Part shown: in pieces, positions 57,362-64,000 of the stretch
Layout of the letters: each line of letters begins with the position of its first letter
Numbering within the stretch: position 1 is the first letter of the stretch
Assembly (NCBI GenBank): GCA_003693705.1
Contig: RBZT01000855.1
Location: 236,981 to 300,980 of the forward strand
Length of the DNA stretch: 64,000 bases
Reading direction: 5' to 3'
DNA from: Polymyxa betae
Taxonomy: Eukaryota; Endomyxa; Phytomyxea; Plasmodiophorida; Plasmodiophoridae
Notes under the pieces: generated by a model
Databases searched by the model: none
What the model was told of the DNA's origin: nothing
Seen by the model: the letters and a program-made list of their open reading frames with translations, nothing else
Translations under genes and position numbers: made by a program

Positions 57362-58733
57362 ATGGCCACCGATCCTGGAGAAATCGGTTGGGATCATGCG
57401 TCGTCTCCAGCAATCATCAAACCTGTTCCAAAGAAGCGTACGAAGCCCATAGCGATGGCCCAGCCGCCAGGTTTGATACTGATTTGCCGTTGCTTGCTTG
57501 TGATTATCGTTCTGGAATTCGGAAATTTTGTGGCTTGTTAGAATGCGATTGTTTTTCCATATTGACAGCCTTTGTGTTTGATGGTTTTTTAACTTTTAAT
57601 TCCTGGATAATCTGGTTTAGGCCATCGGTTAAATGAAACCAATAGTTCTTCAGACAAAGTCCTGGCTTCTTTAGCCAGTGAACAGAACAACACCGTCCAG
57701 ATAACTGAAACTTTGTCTGCAAGAATGGATAGCTCTCTAGGCGTTCTGACAAAAAAATTTGTCAGCCTTTTACAGAGCGAAAGCTCTGGAATTTTGGACC
57801 TCAATGTAGCTGCTGCTGCCCTTGGTCCGATTAGCTTCTCTGCTGATTCGACATTTCGTTGATTGCGTTTCGCAGGTGTCCAGAAAAGAAGAATTTACGA
57901 TATCACAAACGTTCTTGAGGGCATTGGTAATTTATTATTCATAACAATTGCCCATAACTTACCGGTAATTCTAGGCATGATTGAGAAGAAATCGAAAAAT
58001 CTGATTCAATGGAGCGGTGTTGGAGGTTGGTTGTATTCTTGGAAGCAACTGATTTTCTCTAAAAATGTTCAGCGTTGACAGAAGTCGACGACAAAAGCGA
58101 TTTAACCGCTGAGATCGCTCAGTTGGCCATCGATGAAAGGATTATTGATGGCTATATCGAAAGGATGGATGCTTTAGTCAAGAATATGGAAGGTTGGTTT
58201 CGCGATTCGATCCAATCTTTGTTCTAACAGTTGACAGCTGAGGAAGCTGTATCAAGCCTTGGCTATGTCACATATGAAGACATCAGGCAAAATTTGGGCA
58301 ATCCTGGTGATACGATTCTTGCAGTTAAGGCGCCACCGGGTACCATTCTGACTTTTCACGATCCTAAACCGGTATTTAGATGTTTTGTTTTCTGTACGCT
58401 TACTGATTTTTTGCCTAGAGTAGCGGTAATAATGCTGAAATAAGGCACGAGATCTCACTTGAAAGTGATAGCGATCCAGTTGATATATTTATCATCAGCA
58501 AACATGCTGTTCAGGTATTATAGTCCGGTTTAAGGTGTATAATGTTTTTCATCGTTAGCTAGTGTTCCGATGATATGTATCCTGTGATCGCTTTATCATC
58601 CGATTCGTCGCCGATATCTCAGAGAAATACTATTCAACAGCTTGACCCTGATATGTACCTAAATCTGGAAGCTTCTGTGTTCCCTGACGAACAATTTAAT
58701 GAGCAAGAAGGATTGTCTGATATTTATAAATAA
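57362..58733 (+). CDS. E2F-family transcription factor
   Basis: E2F proteins, usually with a DP partner, drive S-phase genes. The ATG at 57,362 (in a GTATGGCC context) starts [14 protein letters not shown]. The DNA-binding winged helix is spread over three exons: [17 protein letters not shown] and [10 protein letters not shown], then [18 protein letters not shown] (with the RRxYD DNA-contact motif), then [13 protein letters not shown]. Dimerisation ([20 protein letters not shown]) and marked-box segments ([32 protein letters not shown]) follow. The C-terminus ends [11 protein letters not shown], resembling the retinoblastoma-binding GxSDLF motif. Most introns are 45-55 bp. It ends 20 bp before the stop of the convergent CatSper-like gene. 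Confidence 0.9.
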
Positions 58734-58753
58734 TATTATTAATTACAGTCATC

Positions 58754-61700
58754 TTACGTTCCTAGAAACGTCTTATCATTGATGTTGATTTGGGATGTTT
58801 CGATCGGCTGAGACTGAGACTGAGTTGGCTTGATAGCCCTAACAGACTTGATATTGGCTGAAAAGACAAGGATAACCATACAGAACAATAAAAGTGATGA
58901 GGAAGAAGCTAATGCAATCATAGTGACAGCGTCCATCGGCAGACCTTGCAGCTGGATTATGACTTCAATTGAGTTGTCACAATACGAGGTCATTAAAGAA
59001 GGCACTGTTTTGGAAGATATTTGAACCAGGAGAAAAATTTCGGGGGCGCTAGGAAATTCAGGATAGATCTTGGAACAGGGGCTTCCGATAGGGCACTGCC
59101 AGCTAAACCGAATTTAGCCAGCGATTCCGCAAGTCAACCATAAGACAAGCTAACCTGATTGTTGAATTGGTACTTAAAATGCTAGAGGAATCAGAATTCG
59201 TGTAAGCCCACAGAGACTTTGCCCCGGAATTATAATCGAGTAGTTGCTGGTTATCAAACAGAACGATAGAAGTTGGCGACATCCCAACACCTAGCACAGC
59301 GAGCGTAATTGGTCCTTGGTAATGCATAATTTGACCAGATATATCATCTGTTGTCTGTAGCGACAGCTGAAAATCTGCAGAGCCTATTTAGAAAAAAGTT
59401 TTTGTTTAGCTGGCAAATGAATAGACCCGTCGTGAATGGAAAGCAGTAAGATGAATGCATGTTGGTGTCAACACATTCATTTGCGCCCAGAGTTTCTTTC
59501 AAATTGATTGCGGGCTCGATTCCGGGAGGGCAACCGGAAAACACATTGACATCATACGAAATAACTGATCTGAATACAATCATCAAACAAATGAAGTATA
59601 TAGGAAAATCGAACCAAACTGCATCGTTGCGGAATCTGGTGCCTGATCGACTACAGACCCAATCAAGGTACATGCAGATGTTGCATTTAGAGGCAACAAA
59701 CGAATTGGCGTATGGCGAAGATTGCTACCGGATTGAGACATTGTGTGATACTGACCAGAATCGGTTATAACCAGCTCATACATCACTGTCTTTGCAAACG
59801 AATTCGAATCGGTTCTTTTCAAAGACACTGTGAGTCAAAAATAAGTTCAACAAAGATGCCAACTACCCAGATTATGCATACTGTTGACGTAGCCCATATT
59901 ATCATAAGATATACCCAAAGCAAACAAACCAGGGTCAATATTTAACTCAGCATATATGGTAAGGTTGATCTGATCTTGATAATCAATGAATATAGGCTCA
60001 TCAATACGATCTGCCTTTATACTATCCCCGTTCAATGTAAACTCAAGCGTCTTGTATGGACAGATCAAATGATGATCTTTGACATCATTATTGTAAGCAG
60101 ATTGGAGCAAATCTTGTAGGCTATCGGTGACAACAACCTGATCGGCGGTAGAGCCATTCACAACGTAGGCGAGACGGAGAGAGTCTTCTCCATCAAACAG
60201 TACTCTGCTGAGCATATTAGGTGTATCAAGGAGAGGATAAGGAACTTGAACTATTCGCCACGAATCAATATGACCACAGTAGAGCTTATTTGAAGCCGTT
60301 AAGAATGCAAATGTTCCATCTCCGGCAGAATCGAACGAAGTAATATTATCGCCTGTGTACATCACATAGAAAGAGCTCCCGAGTGTTCTGCTAATGAGCA
60401 ATACCGATCCCTTGAATCACGTATAAGTACGCGAAAATTCCGAACTGGATTTAAACTGACCCATGCAAACATTATTCTTCCAGGATGTCGCAGTGGCACA
60501 ACGCGTTTGATTGAAACAGGCACTGAACCAGAAGACTTCAACGACTCGGTGTCGTTCAATATTAGCCGCTCGATAATCGGTGTTGATGCAGAAACTGAGC
60601 GAACAAAAAAAGGTAGTTGGAATCTGATATTCCAATCTGAAGCATTGCGAAGAACAATGACAGTAGCACCATTTGGTCGGCGACATATTGCAACAGTGCT
60701 ATTAACCTCTGTGGGATCGCTAAATGCACCGATAATTTGCAGACCCCACTTGGTGATGGACGTTGTGTCTATTGCATAGAACTTGTCTGGGACGTCAGGA
60801 TTCCAGGCCCATATATTTGTGGAGTTCACTGCCATTACTGCTGCAATTACTGACGATCCTGGCGGGATTTGAACAGACGGAGGTGATAGCGAATCGATGG
60901 ATGCATTCAGAACTATAAGCTTAGTCGAATTCGATTCCTTAGAGGCGAATTGATAGAGCACAACGCCGAGTCCAGTTGATATTAGAATGCCATTATCGAC
61001 AGGTATAGCAGTCATAGCATTGGGCGATTTCCCCTTGACGACAGAATCAGGAATGCGAATCCCAACCGGTTTTTTGAAGCTACGATCACCAGGAGAGTAT
61101 AGAAAGGACAGAGGTTCTCGCTCAACGACTATAACGGCATCTAAAGTGAAGCCAGGAGCATGAATGAAATCGAAACCCGACACAGCGACCGTATTGGATG
61201 GAACAAGCAGCTCGGAATTCAACTGAAAGCTTGGCTGTGCGCATGAGCTTGCTCTCATTGACCATGACGATTTTATGATACAATGTGTGTCAGAGACATC
61301 GTCTGAAACTGAGAACCCGACATCACCTGTCATATTAATTGTAAATAAACTGGAATATATTGTCACTTTAGCTTGTCCAGAGAAATTAAAATGAAACGGA
61401 ATCAGCCAGGCACTGCCGGTAAATACACCCAAGTTATTGTAAATTTGACTATTGGAAAGGCCATGATAGGCACGCTCATCAACGTGAGCAAAGGGAGAGA
61501 CACCATTGTTGTAGAGATGTTTCGCTAGGTATGAATTAGGCTGGCGGGTCAATCGATCCGCAACCTGAATAGAAAGAATGAAGTTATCGTCGGGCCATGC
61601 TGATGGCAACTCGTAAACAGCGTCCTGCTGCAGGCACGATGCATGAGAGATCTGGCAGGTCCATTGGTTAGTTTGCTGAATGACCTGAAGTGAGTCGGTT

Positions 61701-61762
61701 TGATGAACGACAATGATGAGAACAGAAGCTATATGAATAAAGACATGGAGTAACGTTATCAT
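58754..61762 (-). CDS. CatSper auxiliary subunit-like type I membrane protein
   Basis: CatSper gamma, delta and epsilon subunits form the extracellular canopy over the flagellar calcium channel. The ATG at 61,762 begins a signal peptide (MITLLHVFIHIASVLIIVV). A long glycosylated, beta-strand-rich ectodomain follows, likely including a propeller. The C-terminal half carries family-like landmarks: MYLDWVCSRSG, VFSGCPPGIEPAINL, LFDNQQLLDYNSG with LWAYTNSD, IRWQCPIGSPCSKIYPEFPSAP, SYCDNSIEVIIQLQGLP. One transmembrane helix (MIALASSSSLLLFCMVILV) and a short cytoplasmic tail complete it. The C-terminal exons joined in frame here through introns of 47-56 bp. One junction near 60,380 was not resolved. 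Assignment rests on motif order and topology; which subunit it matches is open. Confidence 0.7.
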
Positions 61763-62940
61763 AGATGTGAGAGAGCCCTTTATATGAAGATCACATAGTG
61801 TACAGTAGCACCCAAATACAGACAATGGGGTGTACCCCAAATTCCCATCCACCATAGAGAGTTCATCATTCTCTTTTGGAACATTGTGGCAACGTCATAG
61901 CAGCAGGTGCACTTGTCGACTGAGGCAATCGCCTGCCAACTGCCAAGCAAGAGCTGTACCTGCTTTGTGACCTCAATCATTCAAATTCTCCATATTAAAA
62001 TTTGCACTGCGCCTGCTCTTTGAGCGCCACATTAAAACCAATTCCAGCGCAAGTAAAGCTGCAGCGGGACTTGACAGATGATACTACTGTTATGGTCATA
62101 TGAGACTGTAAAATATGATCATTATTCGTTCGAGTTTAACCGATATAGGTATGCTTGAACTTCAACAGATAGGAGCATTCAATTTTGAGTAGCGAAAGCA
62201 ACAAGTCATTGTTTCGTGTTTAAACCTCTGGAAAGAACGCTGTTTCAAGAGATACAAGTTAAAATTAATGTGATTTTCCGCCGCAAGCTTGTACATTATA
62301 TGAGAGGACTCATTTTACTCTCGCAGCAATTGATTTGAGAATCACGATTCAGCAATCAGCAGTTTCGTTCGAGCACGCTATTACGCAGAGACAGAGAACG
62401 AGCTCTCTGCCATGAAACTGAAGAGCTGGATATGTGACCGGTTCTGAGCGATGTTAACATTGATCGGTCAAGGGATCGCTCTCGGGCTTCTGCGCTTAGA
62501 ACGGAGCTCTTTTGTAAGACAAACCAACAGAATCCGTAGTGTAGCATACCTATAAGAGTACACGACCACTACCAATATTTTTCAATTCGGTTTCGTGTTT
62601 AGTCTTGATAGCAGCCTGACACTGTGGCTCCCATACTGTATTCTTGTTTCATCATTAAAAAAAATAATTTACTCATCTATAACAAACTAACGACGCTGTC
62701 CGTCCACATTCGTGCGAGTCATAGCACATGCTGGATCCAGGGCCAGTACGTCCGCACCGAGAGAATCGGTCTTCGGTCACGGCGGTATGGTTCGAGTTGT
62801 TTCGGGCGATGCCCTTTGCGATCAAAACAAAAGGCGACGAATCCGTTCAAGAGCCCGCCCAAGATGTTCTTCATCTCGTTGACGATCGCGTCGCTACTTG
62901 CTGCGGGGCGTACCGCATCCATTATGAAATTTCCGCTGCT
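61763..62940. other. Upstream region of CatSper-like gene, no gene seen
   Basis: This gene-poor stretch has short frames on both strands but no domain or splice-supported model. Promoter elements for the CatSper-like gene should lie near 61,770-62,100; none can be named. Confidence 0.4.
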
Positions 62941-62943
62941 TGG

Positions 62944-63049
62944 CATCCAAACGGGTTGCAAGGAATCTGCGTGGCAGGAAATTCCCGTCCCAAGTCGCAC
63001 AGGGAATTTCCAGCTTTCCGGCGGAAATTTTCCGTGACATCCAAACGGG
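62944..63049. repeat. Hairpin with flanking 12-bp direct repeats
   Basis: CATCCAAACGGG occurs at 62944-62955 and again at 63038-63049 in direct orientation. Between them is a perfect 10-bp inverted repeat, GGAAATTCCC at 62977-62986 and GGGAATTTCC at 63002-63011, with a 15-nt loop, and a further short palindrome (CGGAAATTTTCCG) just after. The arrangement resembles a small mobile-element footprint but no element is identified. Confidence 0.6.
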
Positions 63050-63127
63050 CCCTAAGTCGGCTTGGCTGTCGGCAATAGAGCGCAGCCCTTCCAGCTCACA
63101 CGCAGTTACCCAGGATTAGGGTTGGGG

Positions 63128-63546
63128 GAGAATGAACCCGACCCGAGTCGGACCCGGGTTAGGTGAGTCGGGTTGGGGTGACCGAGTCGGGTATTCCATT
63201 GACTCGGGTCGAACCCGGGTTGGACCCGATCTTACTGATTTTGCTGAATTATCCGGTCTTCGGGGATAATCCATCGTAACTGATCTCGAAATGCTACTTT
63301 TACTTTATTATCGATTGGGTTGTCATATCACGATCGTTTACACTGAGAAAAGATATAAAAAACTGCAGTTCACACATGGCCTGCACAGTGCGCTGAAAGT
63401 TTATTAGCATTTTCTTCCAGTCAACCAGGGGTCAACCCAGGTGAACAGCGGGTCCAACCCGACCCGACCGAGTCGGGCCCTTGGCCAACCCGATCAGATC
63501 GGGTTGGGTATTTGTAAAACCCGACCCGACCCGACCCGACCCCTTA
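63128..63546. repeat. ACCCG/CGGGT-rich inverted repeat element
   Basis: Two arms dense in the words CCCGA, TCGGG and CGGGT (63,128-63,230 and 63,430-63,546) enclose an AT-rich centre. CGGGTTGGACCCG at 63216-63228 is inverted as CGGGTCCAACCCG at 63449-63461. The right arm ends in a pure run of four CCCGA pentamers (63520-63539) and CCCC. It looks like a non-autonomous, MITE-like or satellite-derived element. No coding capacity. Confidence 0.65.
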
Positions 63547-63568
63547 CCATCCCTACCCAGGATCATCA

Positions 63569-63738
63569 TCATGTCGTCTCGCTCTTCTCACATGATTAGT
63601 CGTTCGCTGTCCAGTCTTAGTGGACGGACTCGAGTCCAATTCTGCTGGCTGGGTGCTCCTTTGCTGCAAATGCGCTCGTTTGCTGATGTGGAAAACTCTT
63701 CCCAAATGTGTCAGCAATGTAATTCCGAGCTCAAGTGA
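63569..63738 (+). CDS. Hypothetical, possible first exon with mitochondrial-type leader
   Basis: Weak. The frame starts MSSRSSHMISRSLSSLSGR, Ser/Arg-rich and free of acidic residues for 39 codons, then MRSFADVENSSQMCQQC. This looks like a mitochondrial targeting leader, but the frame ends at 63,738 and no downstream exon is evident in the remaining 260 bp. It could be the start of a gene running off the window or a chance ORF next to the repeat element. Confidence 0.2.
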
Positions 63739-63962
63739 CACTTCCCCGATAATTGACATGGATTTCACTCTCGCGTGTGTATCAGATTTATTAAAAATTA
63801 CATAAAACTTCTGATTTTCCCAAAAATAGCGTACGCAGTTTGATGGAACTGCGTCCGCAATAAGACTCGAAGACTGACGCATAAATCTGATGCGTACTAA
63901 AGATGCGAACATTGATGAAGTATGAAGACCTACTCTAATAATATTGGGCTCGACTCCCAGAG

Positions 63963-63985
63963 GTCCGTACGGACACCGTACGGAC
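63963..63985. repeat. Perfect palindrome / hairpin near window end
   Basis: GTCCGTACGGAC at 63963-63974 is a perfect 12-bp palindrome. GTCCGTAC at 63963-63970 also pairs with GTACGGAC at 63978-63985 around a 7-nt loop. No function can be assigned. Confidence 0.6.
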
Positions 63986-64000
63986 TGAGCTGAATGAAGC

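Noticed and set aside
62780-62810. tRNA-like GGTTCGAG box
   Set aside because: No acceptor stem, anticodon arm or second promoter box could be built around it. No tRNA gene was supported anywhere in the window.
62624-63078. Overlapping plus-strand ORFs of 116-137 codons and one on the minus strand
   Set aside because: All lie across the hairpin/direct-repeat region in different frames with no splice support or domain; likely GC-rich chance frames.

Overview
This window is nuclear DNA from a compact, intron-rich, flagellated unicellular eukaryote. Genes lie on both strands, often 12-300 bp apart. They are cut by very uniform GT-AG introns of about 45-57 bp, and protein homology reads cleanly across these introns. 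No tRNA, rRNA, CRISPR or prokaryotic operon was seen. The lineage cannot be fixed from sequence alone. A cobalamin-independent methionine synthase, an E2F with a pocket-binding-like tail, TTTAGGG-like intronic repeats and ciliary genes (CEP19, DRC8, a CatSper auxiliary subunit) point to a flagellate protist or zoosporic group. A rhizarian or similar lineage is only a guess.

Layout. 1-11 kb (+): the 3' part of proteasome lid subunit RPN5, then a full-length GCN1. 11-13.8 kb: sparse, with two weak hypothetical genes. 13.9-18.1 kb (+): a 1,324-residue secreted, Cys-rich, probably GPI-anchored surface protein. 18.7-22.7 kb (-): a three-exon cystatin and a MUN-domain (Munc13/DUF810-like) protein. 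23.1-24.0 kb (+): a membrane RING-H2 protein. 24.1-29.1 kb (-): methionine synthase MetE and the 60S export adaptor NMD3. 29.6-36 kb (+): kinesin-14, CEP19-like protein, a 50-bp minisatellite and PEX6. 36.2-45.2 kb (-): a coiled-coil protein, DNAJC21/Jjj1, mitochondrial bL19, and an unusual protein with six CCHC repeats followed by TPRs and an acidic His/Asp tail. 45.9-48.3 kb (+): acyl-CoA oxidase. 48.4-52.9 kb: two SLC35B-like transporters on the minus strand flanking V-ATPase subunit G and a small membrane ORF on the plus strand. 53.1-58.7 kb: TRAPPC6 (-), DRC8 (+), an unknown coiled protein (+), an unknown gene (-), mitochondrial mL43 (+) and E2F (+). 58.75-61.8 kb (-): a CatSper auxiliary subunit-like protein. 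62-64 kb: gene-poor, with CCCGA repeats and hairpins.

The genes are mostly housekeeping: protein turnover and translation control, ribosome biogenesis and mitoribosome, peroxisome (PEX6, acyl-CoA oxidase), vesicle traffic (MUN protein, TRAPPC6, V-ATPase G, SLC35B) and flagellum (CEP19, DRC8, CatSper-like). The most novel item is the CCHC-repeat/TPR protein. Exact exon ends are given where they could be checked by reading-frame arithmetic; elsewhere gene spans are approximate.
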